This document shows, in pieces, positions 1 to 7,041 of a stretch of 39,194 bases of DNA. The translations under genes and the position numbers were made by a program. Numbering within the stretch: the stretch's first letter is position 1; each line of letters begins with the position of its first letter. This DNA is from Aequorivita aquimaris (GTDB taxonomy: Bacteria; Bacteroidota; Bacteroidia; Flavobacteriales; Flavobacteriaceae), in the NCBI RefSeq assembly GCF_001573155.1, contig NZ_JRWG01000015.1:1-39194 (forward strand). Direction: 5' to 3'. The notes below the pieces were generated by a model. It was not told where the DNA came from. It did no database searches and was given only the letters and a program-made list of their open reading frames with translations.

Positions 1-204
1 ATAGATGTAGAGCTTGAGCAGGTCTGCCGGGTCGTACGGCGGACGGCCCTGTGCGGGCAGGGCGGCAAACCCCAGCTCTTCCAGATCGAGTGCCCCGACG
101 AATCGATCGATAAAGCGGACGCTGTTCTCCTCCGGCACCATCTCGTCGAGGCAGGTGGTGTAGAGGGCCAGTTGCTGGCGGTCTTGTCCCTGTAGATATT
201 CCAT
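1..204 (-). CDS. IS1182-type transposase, N-terminal part (runs off window)
   Basis: Reading the minus strand from the ATG at 204 gives an uninterrupted 68-residue frame beginning MEYLQGQDRQQLALYTTCLD and still open at base 1. The segment FIDRFVGALDLEELGF followed by GRPPYDPADLLKLYIY is typical of the DUF772 N-terminal domain of IS1182/IS5-like transposases, which bind DNA ahead of a DDE catalytic domain. The catalytic part would lie outside the window. The reading frame is far more GC-rich than everything to its right, so it was probably acquired from a higher-GC donor. The sequence 205-290 is its leader, and the element end is probably near 290, where the chromosomal-looking sequence resumes. 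Whether the element is intact cannot be judged here. Confidence 0.75.
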   Translation of the reverse strand, partial: MEYLQGQDRQQLALYTTCLDEMVPEENSVRFIDRFVGALDLEELGFAALPAQGRPPYDPADLLKLYIY

Positions 205-287
205 GGCATGAAGATACGGAAATACGGGGGTTTTGAAGGAAAAAAAAACTCCTACTTATCCACAGAGTTATTAAGTTTTGAGACAGT

Positions 288-311
288 CTGACGGTCTCGT
301 ATAACCGTCAG
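288..311. repeat. 8-bp inverted repeat at the edge of the GC-rich IS
   Basis: CTGACGGT (288-295) and ACCGTCAG (304-311) are exact inverted repeats with an 8-nt loop. The sequence sits where the GC-rich element appears to end, so it may be part of the insertion target or of the element terminus. The boundary is an inference. Confidence 0.45.
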
Positions 312-355
312 TTACGGGATTAAAGTTACTAATTTTCGGTTAAGAACTGGCGTTA

Positions 356-400
356 GCAATTCCGAGTGGATTCGGACGTAGTCGAATCCGCCGTAATTGC
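356..400. repeat. attC-like imperfect palindrome
   Basis: The left arm (356-374) reads GCAATT, then CCGAGT, then GGATTCG. The right arm (383-400) is its complement: CGAATCC, then GCCG, then TAATTGC. Thus a 6-bp outer stem and a 7-bp inner stem flank a mismatched interior, with an 8-nt loop GACGTAGT. CGTTAGC lies just outside the left arm at 351-357. This bipartite, mismatched hairpin next to a GTTAGC-like core resembles integron attC sites, although the canonical GTTRRRY/RYYYAAC pair is not complete. It lies in the 120-bp strip between two insertion elements. Confidence 0.4.
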
Positions 401-417
401 GGTTATACATTGTGCCT

Positions 418-2108
418 GTTGCACAACCACCTCTTCAAATATAGCAAAAGGCTTGTATAAAATTGAGAAGTTTATTAATTTCATGCCTATGCAAGGCAAG
501 AAAAACTATCAGGAAAAACTCTTCACAAGCTTTAAGCTAAGTGACAGGGTTTCAAAAGAAAATTTTTACCGACGGCTAAAAGAAGTTCTAGACCTGGACT
601 TTCTTTACCCGCTCACCAATAAGTTCTATGGACAAAGTGGGCAAAAAAGCATAGACCCCGTGGTCTTTTTTAAGATATGCCTGGTGGGCTATCTGGAAAA
701 CATAACCACAGACCGTGGCCTAATGGACCACTGCAGTATGCGCATGGACATCCTTTATTTTCTGGACTATGATATTGACGAGCCTTTACCTTGGCACAGC
801 ACCATCAGCCGCACACGGCAACTTTTCCCGGAAGATATTTTTGAAGAAGTCTTTACCCGTGTTCTGAAATTGTGCATAGAGGCCGGTCTGGTAAGCGGCC
901 ATACCCAGGCCATCGATTCAGCTCCCGTAAAGGCCAATGCCTCGATGGACAGTCTTGAGATCAAAGTGCCGGCAGATGAACTTGAAGAACACCTTTCCAA
1001 AGTGCGCGTACAGAGCAGCAGGGACAGAAAGGCCAAAGAGAACAAAGCGCCTAAACAACAACAGGAAATAACGGCCAGTAAAAAAGAATTACAGGAGATC
1101 AAGAGCCGCAACAAAAGATGGAGCGAAGACCAGGATATGCGCCCGGGAGCCAAGAACAAAGGCAGCCGTTACACCAGCAACAAGACCCATTATAGTCCTA
1201 CCGATCCCGATTCCAGAATAAGTGTCAAGCCCGGGAAGGCAAGAAAGCTCAACTACCTGTGCAACATAAGCGTAGATACCGGGGGCCACGTGATTACCGA
1301 TGTGCAGGCTTACCACGCCGACAAGAAAGACAACCAGTATTTGCAGGACACCGTGGCAAGACTTAACAGGCGGTTGAGAAAGGAGGGAATGATTTGGGAG
1401 CACCTCTTGGCAGACACCGGCTACAGCAGTGGGGAGAACTATGCCTATCTGGAAGCCAGGGGCATTAAAAGCTACATTCCGCCCCACGGAACTTACAAAG
1501 GCGGCCCCGAAGACTTTAACTATATAAAAGAAGGTAACTACTGGCTGTGCCCACAGGGAAAGAAAGTAACCTTCCGCAAGCAGAAACTTGAAAAAGGCAC
1601 ATTAAAGGATAATTATTTTACAAAACGAAGTGATTGCAAGGGATGTCCCATCAAAGAAAGCTGTATAGGCAAGAGCCACGAAAAGCGGATCAATATCACT
1701 GCTTACCGGGAAGAATATGAACGCAACATAGCGAGAATGAAAAGCCCCACTGGTCGGTATCTAAAAAGCAAACGGCAAAGCACCGTGGAGCCTGTCTTTG
1801 GAACCCTCAAGGAGTTTATGGGGCTTCGCAAGGTCAATACCATTGGCATCAAACAGGCCAACAAATGCATGCACCTCTCGGCAATGGCCTACAACCTCAA
1901 GAAATACCTCAAGTTTATCCAAAAACGCGCAAAGAGCGGGGCGGAAAGCCTGGTTTTGTATTTTTTACCAAAAATAGTGCTTCAGAATGTAGCAAGGCAT
2001 TTTTTAAAGGCACCAAATTTGGTTCATTCTCAAGCCTGACCAAAAAAACAAAGCCGCTTAAAACGGCTTATATTGGTTCGGACTTAAAAAATTAAGGGGT
2101 TGTGCAAC
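418..2108 (+). mobile_element. complete IS1182-family insertion sequence
   Basis: One transposase gene (483-2039) is bounded by imperfect terminal inverted repeats. The left end reads GTTGCACAACCACCTCTT from 418. The right end, read inward from 2108, is GTTGCACAACCCCTT. The first 11 bases match exactly. The last 4 bases outside cannot be confidently read as a target duplication, because the tip GTTGYRCAAC is itself nearly palindromic. A short hairpin (AAGCCG 2051-2056 with CGGCTT 2064-2069) follows the transposase stop and may act as its terminator. The insertion separates the attC-like strip on the left from the DUF2071 gene on the right. Confidence 0.75.
483..2039 (+). CDS. IS1182-family transposase
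   Basis: A 518-residue DDE transposase that would cut and rejoin its own element. An N-terminal DUF772 domain (about residues 35-125) is followed by the catalytic core. Likely catalytic acids are D145 in AIDSAPVKANAS, D311 in LLADTGYSSGENY and E436 in STVEPVFGTLKE. A basic Lys/Glu-rich insert at about 165-225 separates the domains. A cysteine cluster (WLCPQ, then CKGCPIKESC) lies between the second and third acids, as is usual in IS1182 proteins. I chose the ATG at 483 because the frame extends upstream only through a GTG at 366 outside the left inverted repeat; an ATG at 489 is also possible. The frame is intact, so the element may be active. Confidence 0.88.
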   Translation: MPMQGKKNYQEKLFTSFKLSDRVSKENFYRRLKEVLDLDFLYPLTNKFYGQSGQKSIDPVVFFKICLVGYLENITTDRGLMDHCSMRMDILYFLDYDIDEPLPWHSTISRTRQLFPEDIFEEVFTRVLKLCIEAGLVSGHTQAIDSAPVKANASMDSLEIKVPADELEEHLSKVRVQSSRDRKAKENKAPKQQQEITASKKELQEIKSRNKRWSEDQDMRPGAKNKGSRYTSNKTHYSPTDPDSRISVKPGKARKLNYLCNISVDTGGHVITDVQAYHADKKDNQYLQDTVARLNRRLRKEGMIWEHLLADTGYSSGENYAYLEARGIKSYIPPHGTYKGGPEDFNYIKEGNYWLCPQGKKVTFRKQKLEKGTLKDNYFTKRSDCKGCPIKESCIGKSHEKRINITAYREEYERNIARMKSPTGRYLKSKRQSTVEPVFGTLKEFMGLRKVNTIGIKQANKCMHLSAMAYNLKKYLKFIQKRAKSGAESLVLYFLPKIVLQNVARHFLKAPNLVHSQA

Positions 2109-2850
2109 GGTTACCATTATTGTAGCCAGTTTTTTTCTTTTTAATTTTTCCCCAAGCCAAAACTTTTACTCCTTTCGAATAATGAATTTTGCTTGGACGT
2201 TTTTTTATTAATTTTTCAAATCTTGGATAACTCAATTCCAATTTTTGTATGTCAATTTCGTTAATTGGCCATTCCAAATGATGGATTTCAAATTCGTTTA
2301 TCGAATCGTTTGTGTCTTGAAAAAGAGCATATCTTTCCGTTAACCATTTGTCCAATTCCGTTTTTTCGGTCAGTTCGTTTCCAATTTTAAATTCAATATT
2401 TAATTTGTCGTTAAATTCCGAATTTTGGGATTTATATATTTTATCAGTCCGTTTTATGTTCGAAAATCTATATGGGAGTTCTGAAATTCCTTTTGCGACT
2501 TTACAAGATAAATTTTTTCCACCTTCAATACTCAGGAAGTAAACTCCAGTTTTATTATTAGACTTAACATAAGTACGAATATTGATTTCGTCAAAATCCG
2601 ATATTGGCGAAAAAGAAGGTAAGTTTTTCGGTCTTATTTTTTCCATTGTAAAGGCAACAACTGAAATCCAAGGTTTGCCTTCAAAAAGGTCAATTTCCAA
2701 TTCATTTGGAACAAACTTTTCTAATTCGTTCAAGTCAACTTGATAATGAAGAAATATTGCATTATTCCACTCTTGGTAAAATTTCCAATTTTCCGTTGGA
2801 ATTTCCCAAGGTCTATGTTTTGTGGTATTTAATATTTCTCGGATTGTCAT
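2092..2850 (-). CDS. DUF2071 (YqjF-like) family protein, 3' end altered by IS
   Basis: A 252-residue cytosolic protein of the DUF2071/YqjF family, whose biochemical function is not established. Family features visible here are WKFYQEWNNAIFLHYQV near the start, then LIDLFEGKPWISVVAF-like sequence, INIRTYV, and GVYFLSIEGG at about residues 100-115. The body ends naturally at about residue 240 (SKGVKVLAWGKIKKK). The last residues (RCTTP) and the TAA lie in the right inverted repeat of the adjacent IS, so the native end has been replaced, probably with little harm. The gene is distinctly AT-rich and is framed by TTGTAGCCA (2120-2128) and TGGCTACAA (2860-2868). This isolated, bracketed gene looks like an acquired cassette. 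Confidence 0.75.
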   Translation of the reverse strand: MTIREILNTTKHRPWEIPTENWKFYQEWNNAIFLHYQVDLNELEKFVPNELEIDLFEGKPWISVVAFTMEKIRPKNLPSFSPISDFDEINIRTYVKSNNKTGVYFLSIEGGKNLSCKVAKGISELPYRFSNIKRTDKIYKSQNSEFNDKLNIEFKIGNELTEKTELDKWLTERYALFQDTNDSINEFEIHHLEWPINEIDIQKLELSYPRFEKLIKKRPSKIHYSKGVKVLAWGKIKKKKTGYNNGNRCTTP

Positions 2851-2868
2851 TTCTCAAATTGGCTACAA
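2120..2868. repeat. 9-bp inverted repeat bracketing the DUF2071 gene
   Basis: TTGTAGCCA at 2120-2128 and TGGCTACAA at 2860-2868 are exact inverted copies, placed just inside the 3' end and just before the start codon of the DUF2071 gene. Both sit next to related sequence (GGTTACCATTA and the complement of GTATATAAACGTG). The pair may mark the borders of a mobile gene cassette. Nine bases could also match by chance, so the functional reading is tentative. Confidence 0.4.
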
Positions 2869-2952
2869 CACGTTTATATACGCATGTTTTTAAAATCTTA
2901 TTGCTGCTATCCCGCACATGTACGCAACAGCATGCCTCCCCAAATATAAAGC

Positions 2953-3193
2953 TTATTTCCCAATCACCTGCATCAAGGTTTCCACCTTAGTTTTCAACAC
3001 CTTCTTCTCCTCTACCGCAATACGTTAATGCAAAGGCAGCGTGGGGTTTCTGCGGTAAAGTGAGGCGGCAGCGGGAATGGAAGTTCAGTAATTATGGCAG
3101 GCCTGCCATAAATGCGTCTAGGGCGGTAATTGCAGCGCTAAGCACTGCGGGGTCTAAGACTTCATTGAGTCTGTTTTCTGTTAAACTTGCCAT
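2953..3193 (-). pseudogene. frameshifted remnant of a small hypothetical gene
   Basis: On the minus strand the ATG at 3193 gives MASLTENRLNEVLDPAVLSA followed by AITALDAFMAGLP and a stop. This start resembles short Bacteroidota hypothetical proteins beginning M-x-x-L-T-x-N-R-L-N. Further on, in another frame, comes RIAVEEKKVLKTKVETLMQV followed by IGK and TAA (2953-2955), which looks like a natural helical C-terminus. The middle carries FTAETP in a third frame. At least two frame breaks therefore separate recognisable ends. I infer a decayed gene; the family assignment rests on memory of the N-terminal pattern only. The rest of 2851-3356 holds the DUF2071 leader, a strong hairpin and a terminator. 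Confidence 0.45.
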
Positions 3194-3254
3194 AGCTAAA
3201 AATTTAATTGGTTACTATGGTGGCAATTTGGTAAAAATATAAATACCAGTCAAC

Positions 3255-3291
3255 GGGGGAAATCCCCCATTTTTCATGGGGGATTTCCCCC
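3255..3291. repeat. 16-bp perfect GC-rich inverted repeat
   Basis: GGGGGAAATCCCCCAT (3255-3270) and ATGGGGGATTTCCCCC (3276-3291) pair exactly around a 5-nt loop TTTTC. Each arm is itself almost palindromic (GGGGG, AAAT, CCCCC), so several alternative foldings are possible. It has no T-run, unlike the true terminator 20 bp to its right. It resembles the dispersed REP-like or MITE-like hairpins found between genes. Confidence 0.7.
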
Positions 3292-3309
3292 TATTTCGTC
3301 ATCAATAAA

Positions 3310-3333
3310 AAAAAGCCCCAAAGGGGGCTTTTT
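3310..3333. terminator. bidirectional intrinsic terminator
   Basis: AAAAAGCCCC (3310-3319) pairs with GGGGCTTTTT (3324-3333) across a 4-nt loop. On the minus strand it lies just after the stop of the GlcG/HbpS-like gene, ending in a T-run; A- and T-runs on both sides allow it to work in both directions. Confidence 0.8.
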
Positions 3334-3356
3334 ATATTGCATTATGCTATTTCGTC

Positions 3357-3755
3357 CTACAGTGCATCCGCACCTGCAGAAGCCACGGTATGGTCATTTT
3401 CCACACTACTTCCGCTTACGCCAACAGCTCCAATAATATCGCCTTTTTTATTTTTAAGCAACACACCACCTGGAAAGGAAATGAGTCCGCCATTGGAGTG
3501 TTCAATATTGTAGAGAGATTCGCCGGGTTGCGAGAGCTTTCCTATTTCGCCAGTGGGCATATCAAAAAATCTGGCTGTTTTTGCTTTCTTAAGGGCAATA
3601 TCGGCAGAGCCCAACCACGCGCCATCCATACGTGCAAAGGCAACTTGGTTGGCGCCGCCATCAACTACGCATATGTTCATCTTGGTATCTAGTTCCGTAG
3701 CTTTCTTTTTTGCTGCGGCTATTACTTTTTCTGCTTGCTCTAATGTGATGTTCAT
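3357..3755 (-). CDS. GlcG/HbpS-like (DUF336) protein
   Basis: A 132-residue protein of the GlcG/HbpS family (DUF336). Members bind haem or cobalamin-like ligands or accompany glycolate and diol catabolic enzymes; the specific role here is unknown. Family landmarks are [17 protein letters not shown] at the start, [33 protein letters not shown] in the middle (the conserved DxxG...RMDGA and SxxIAxxKAxTA blocks), then a GGL and FPGGVLL turn, and [24 protein letters not shown] at the end. Length is normal for the family. There is no signal peptide, so it should be cytosolic. It stands alone, with its own terminator downstream, and a 165-bp spacer with no further signal separates it from the glycosyltransferase upstream. 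Confidence 0.85.
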   Translation of the reverse strand: MNITLEQAEKVIAAAKKKATELDTKMNICVVDGGANQVAFARMDGAWLGSADIALKKAKTARFFDMPTGEIGKLSQPGESLYNIEHSNGGLISFPGGVLLKNKKGDIIGAVGVSGSSVENDHTVASAGADAL

Positions 3756-3920
3756 TGTTTTCTAATTTTGATTAATCACCAATATAAGCAGCAGCATTTT
3801 AAAAATAGTGAAGTTTGTGTTAAGCTTGTTTATTCGCGATGATCAAGCGAAAAACTTCAAGCAAAAAATTAAGGATTTATCTGCCTTTTTAGAATGAAAC
3901 GCTTTTCGCCAAAAAGAATA

Positions 3921-5135
3921 TTATTTTCCTTTTGCTTCAATCCACTTTGCCAAATATTTAGTGCTCTGCAACGTGTGATGCTGCAGTATCTGCCCCATAA
4001 AATTCTGTCGGCGATGTTTTTCAAGATTCGCCAAGAGCGATTGTATTTGATTTTTGAAAACATCGGAAAACATTTTTTTTTGAAAACGATTTTCAATGAT
4101 ACTGAACCCGTTTTGTTGTGCTTTGTTCCAAAGGTCTTTCTGGGAATATAATTGAACTGAGACATCGATAAATTTCTCTTTTGAAGTAGAAATCGTTCCG
4201 CCAAAAGGAAGCTCGCCGCACATTCCCTCCGCCCCGATTTCCGTAGTTACCGTGGGTAAGCCAAAGCGCATGGCATCCAAAAGTTTTCCCTTTAAACCGG
4301 CACCGAACCTTAGTGGAGCCAATTGCACGCGATAAGTTTTCATCGCCATCTCTAAATCATCTGCCCACCCCTTAATGAGAAAACCTTCTTTTATATTATT
4401 TAGCTGAAGCACTTGTTGCGGGGCATAGGCTCCGTAAATATGCAATTCGGCATCGGGAAGCTGTTGTCTTATTTCCGGCCAAAGTTTTTTAAGTTGTAGC
4501 ACCGAATCTACATTGGGCGCATGCAGCAAGTTGCCGATGGCGAGAAAGTTTTGCCGCTCCTCAAAAGTGGGAGTGCTTTCGGAAACTGCTGCTACCAAAA
4601 ACGGCAAATAATAAAGTATTTCCGAAGCAATCTTAAACCTGCTTTGTAACAGTTCCATTTCATATTCTGAAATGATAAGCGACAGATCGCATCTCAGGAT
4701 GCTGGCCAGTTCGCGTTTAGCCGTTTCTGAAAAGAGGTTCGCTTCTGAAACGGGCTTGTTCGCCTTCACCGCTTCTTCCCTCGCTTTCCGCAAAAAGTGA
4801 AGATCTTCGGTGTCGAGAATTTTTAAGGCTTTCGGGCAGTTTTCGGAAACCCGCCACCCGAATTGTTCCTCGGTTATGTAGCGGTCAAAAACGACGATTT
4901 CGGGGTTCAATTTTTTTATAAATTCATCAAAGGAAACATCGTTCAACTTAATATTTTGTATTGAAATATGCTGCCTTTGAAGGTTTGCAGTCTTTTCGGA
5001 AACGGCAGCTGTACTGGCAAAGGTGATTTGGCACTTTTCTTCCTTGAATAATTCGATCAATTGCATCATCCTACTACCCGCAGCAGTGGTGCTGGGCTCG
5101 GGAAAGGTGTGTCCGATTATTAAAAGTTGTTTCAA
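3921..5135 (-). CDS. GT4-like glycosyltransferase
   Basis: A 404-residue GT-B fold glycosyltransferase that should transfer a sugar from a nucleotide-sugar donor to a cell-surface glycan or a protein glycan; the acceptor cannot be read from sequence. The N-terminal Rossmann half starts LLIIGHTFPEPSTTAAGSRM. The donor-binding half carries FLAIGNLLHAPNVDSV, the GWADDLEMAMKTYRVQLAPLR segment, and GLKGKLLDAMRFGLPTVTTE followed by IGAEG, the glycine-rich E-x7-E-like region of GT4 enzymes. The start is a TTG at 5135: an in-frame stop lies about 15 bases upstream, and the first internal ATG would remove the conserved N-terminal strand. It follows a small membrane protein gene by 50 bp on the same strand and is probably co-transcribed. 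Confidence 0.82.
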   Translation of the reverse strand: MKQLLIIGHTFPEPSTTAAGSRMMQLIELFKEEKCQITFASTAAVSEKTANLQRQHISIQNIKLNDVSFDEFIKKLNPEIVVFDRYITEEQFGWRVSENCPKALKILDTEDLHFLRKAREEAVKANKPVSEANLFSETAKRELASILRCDLSLIISEYEMELLQSRFKIASEILYYLPFLVAAVSESTPTFEERQNFLAIGNLLHAPNVDSVLQLKKLWPEIRQQLPDAELHIYGAYAPQQVLQLNNIKEGFLIKGWADDLEMAMKTYRVQLAPLRFGAGLKGKLLDAMRFGLPTVTTEIGAEGMCGELPFGGTISTSKEKFIDVSVQLYSQKDLWNKAQQNGFSIIENRFQKKMFSDVFKNQIQSLLANLEKHRRQNFMGQILQHHTLQSTKYLAKWIEAKGK

Positions 5136-5185
5136 GTTTTTGGTTTCGAATTACAGGTTTCGGAATAAAAAAATCTATCGGTTGG

Positions 5186-5491
5186 TCAAAATCCGTAAAG
5201 CTCACACATCATTCCGAGATTGAAGAAAGCCGTAAGTGCTCCGAGAAAAAGCATTGCACTTACAAAAAGCGTGGCCAATATTACGATTTTATTTTTTGAG
5301 TGGTAATTTATATAATTGAGCGCCACTTGAAATAACAGTGCAATTGCCTGGGCAGACAACATACGCTGGGCACAGACAATTACGGGTTCTTTGTAGTAAA
5401 GAAAATAAGTGGCCACCATCAATACGATATATAGTGCTGTTATTCCGAAAAGGACTGTTTTTGGAAATTTGAAGCGTTGGGAGTTGGTCAT
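5186..5491 (-). CDS. small three-helix membrane protein
   Basis: A 101-residue hydrophobic protein that I do not recognise. Three membrane segments are visible, at about residues 12-32, 41-60 and 66-90. The start is chosen at the ATG at 5491 (MTNSQRFKFP), which gives a short basic cytosolic leader. The open frame continues to a TTG at 5539, but that would place the start inside the upstream hairpin region. It lies 50 bp before the glycosyltransferase and downstream of a strong terminator, so the two probably form a transcription unit. A role in envelope glycan assembly is only a guess from the neighbour. Confidence 0.65.
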   Translation of the reverse strand: MTNSQRFKFPKTVLFGITALYIVLMVATYFLYYKEPVIVCAQRMLSAQAIALLFQVALNYINYHSKNKIVILATLFVSAMLFLGALTAFFNLGMMCELYGF

Positions 5492-5547
5492 AGCGCAAGG
5501 TTTTATCCAAAGATAATTATTAAACGTAAGTATAGCCAAAAAACAAA

Positions 5548-5580
5548 AGCCTTTCGGAGAAGTAAGTCTTCCGAAAGGCT
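5548..5580 (-). terminator. intrinsic terminator after the lipoprotein gene
   Basis: AGCCTTTCGGA (5548-5558) and TCCGAAAGGCT (5570-5580) form an exact 11-bp stem. Read on the minus strand the stem is followed by TTTGTTTTTT, and it lies 47 bp past the stop of the beta-helix lipoprotein gene. Confidence 0.85.
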
Positions 5581-5626
5581 CTTAACAAAGGATAGTGAAA
5601 CCTATTGTTGCAACTTATATGGGCTA

Positions 5627-6832
5627 TTATTCAAAAAATTCAGAACACGGGGTGTTGGTAAAGGTAAGGTTGTAGGAGGAATAATTGGGGTTTGAAGTTT
5701 GGCCGCCAAGCAATCTGCCGTACACACCGCAGGATGCAAGATCCTTAAATTGGGTATCGTGTACGCTCAGTTTGGCATTGTACCAAAGATCAATTGCACC
5801 TTTGTTGGTACTTGGGTCCTCCCCTGCATTGCTTATGGTAGCAAATGCGATTTCATTCATCGGGTTGGTGCCGTCTATCTTAATGCCCACCCAAGAGCCG
5901 GGGGTATTGGACACCCCTTTAATGGTTATGGGATTCGCTGCATTTCCTACCATTTTCAATCCCCCTGTGTCACGGATATTTATCTCGGTGCCGGGCGACA
6001 TTTCTATGGTTACTCCCGGTTCAATGGTCAACTCGCCTCTTGCATTTACGCCACTAATACCGGTATTGAGCACCCGATAGGGTACATTTACTTTCTTCCA
6101 AACGCTTGAGTTCTCAAATTCAGCGGAATAATTGTAAAGCAAGACCCTGTCCAGATCGTTACCCGAATAATTATCGGTTGCCGAAGTCTGGGTGGCATAA
6201 ACGGTATTTATAAGCAATGGATTTGCATTACCGGTGAAGCTATTGTTTTGCAGGGTCAGGCTGGTGTTTCTATAAATGGCGTTTAGACCCGAAGTTTGGC
6301 TATTGCTGATGGTGCAATTTTTTAAGGTTAAGGCGCCATCTGCATATACAATAATATTTCCGCGGTCGCCATTGCTATTAAAAGCTTGACCGCCACCATA
6401 ACTAACGGTGACAAATTCCATAATATTTGATGAGTTTTCACTTTCCACAAAAATCCCACGCCAGGATCCGGGACTCGGCTGGGTTCCGGTAAACACGATA
6501 GGTTTGTTGGCGGTCCCGATTGCCTGGAGCGAGGATACGGTTTCTTGAAAAGCAAGACCAGAGTCTGGCGTAAAGGCTATTACAACTCCGGGTTCAATAA
6601 GTAGGCTGCCCCGAACCTGTGAAACACAGCTCACGATATAATCTACAGGTGCATCGGGATTGTCAACCAAGATTCTGTCCTGATTGAAATAGTCACAATC
6701 CAACTGGATGGGATCTACGTTTACGGGCGGTTCAACAGGATCGTCGCTGGAGCAGGAGGCCGCTATCAAGGCAAGTGAACACAACACTAAAAGGCTTAGC
6801 TTTTCGGAAGCATTTTTCAGTAGTTTTTTCAT
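5627..6832 (-). CDS. surface lipoprotein with right-handed beta-helix
   Basis: A 401-residue predicted lipoprotein. The signal sequence ends at the lipobox IAASC with the lipidated cysteine at residue 27. The next residues, SSDD, fit the Bacteroidota lipoprotein export signal that sends proteins to the outer face of the outer membrane. The rest is a parallel beta-helix. Repeats of the form LLIEPGVVIAF / LTIEPGVTIEM, NKPIVFTGT / ANPITIKGV, and PGSWRGIFVE / PGSWVGIKID occur twice, at about residues 75-130 and 265-315, each followed by turns rich in Asn and Ser. Such helices bind or cleave polysaccharides, but no catalytic residues of a known lyase family are evident. It is divergent from the LytS-type kinase gene, so one regulatory gap (6833-7041) serves both. 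Confidence 0.82.
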   Translation of the reverse strand: MKKLLKNASEKLSLLVLCSLALIAASCSSDDPVEPPVNVDPIQLDCDYFNQDRILVDNPDAPVDYIVSCVSQVRGSLLIEPGVVIAFTPDSGLAFQETVSSLQAIGTANKPIVFTGTQPSPGSWRGIFVESENSSNIMEFVTVSYGGGQAFNSNGDRGNIIVYADGALTLKNCTISNSQTSGLNAIYRNTSLTLQNNSFTGNANPLLINTVYATQTSATDNYSGNDLDRVLLYNYSAEFENSSVWKKVNVPYRVLNTGISGVNARGELTIEPGVTIEMSPGTEINIRDTGGLKMVGNAANPITIKGVSNTPGSWVGIKIDGTNPMNEIAFATISNAGEDPSTNKGAIDLWYNAKLSVHDTQFKDLASCGVYGRLLGGQTSNPNYSSYNLTFTNTPCSEFFE

Positions 6833-6875
6833 AATTAAGTGTTTTAATATTTAAAGGTTTTCAATATTCTTTGCA

Positions 6876-6883
6876 CAAACCTA
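6876..6883 (-). promoter_or_regulatory. -7 box for the lipoprotein gene
   Basis: TAGGTTTG on the minus strand matches the Bacteroidota -7 consensus TAnnTTTG and lies 44 bp before the ATG. No clear TTG -33 element is seen at the expected distance. Confidence 0.45.
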
Positions 6884-7041
6884 CTCATCACCCGTACAGA
6901 AAAAAACAGCCACTTAGCATATGACGGTTGTGGGTTAGAATTTGGAAAAAAGCTATTAGCAATACCAAATACTCAATAAAAACCACCAAATACTAAAATT
7001 TCAAAAAACCTTAGCAAATAGAATGGTATTTTAGCTAATTG

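Noticed and set aside
256-264. Perfect DnaA box TTATCCACA
   Set aside because: A single copy in the leader of an IS transposase with no cluster, AT-rich unwinding region or dnaA/dnaN nearby, so not an origin.
366-482. 39-codon N-terminal extension of the transposase from a GTG
   Set aside because: It begins outside the IS inverted repeat and inside the attC-like palindrome, and has no family similarity.
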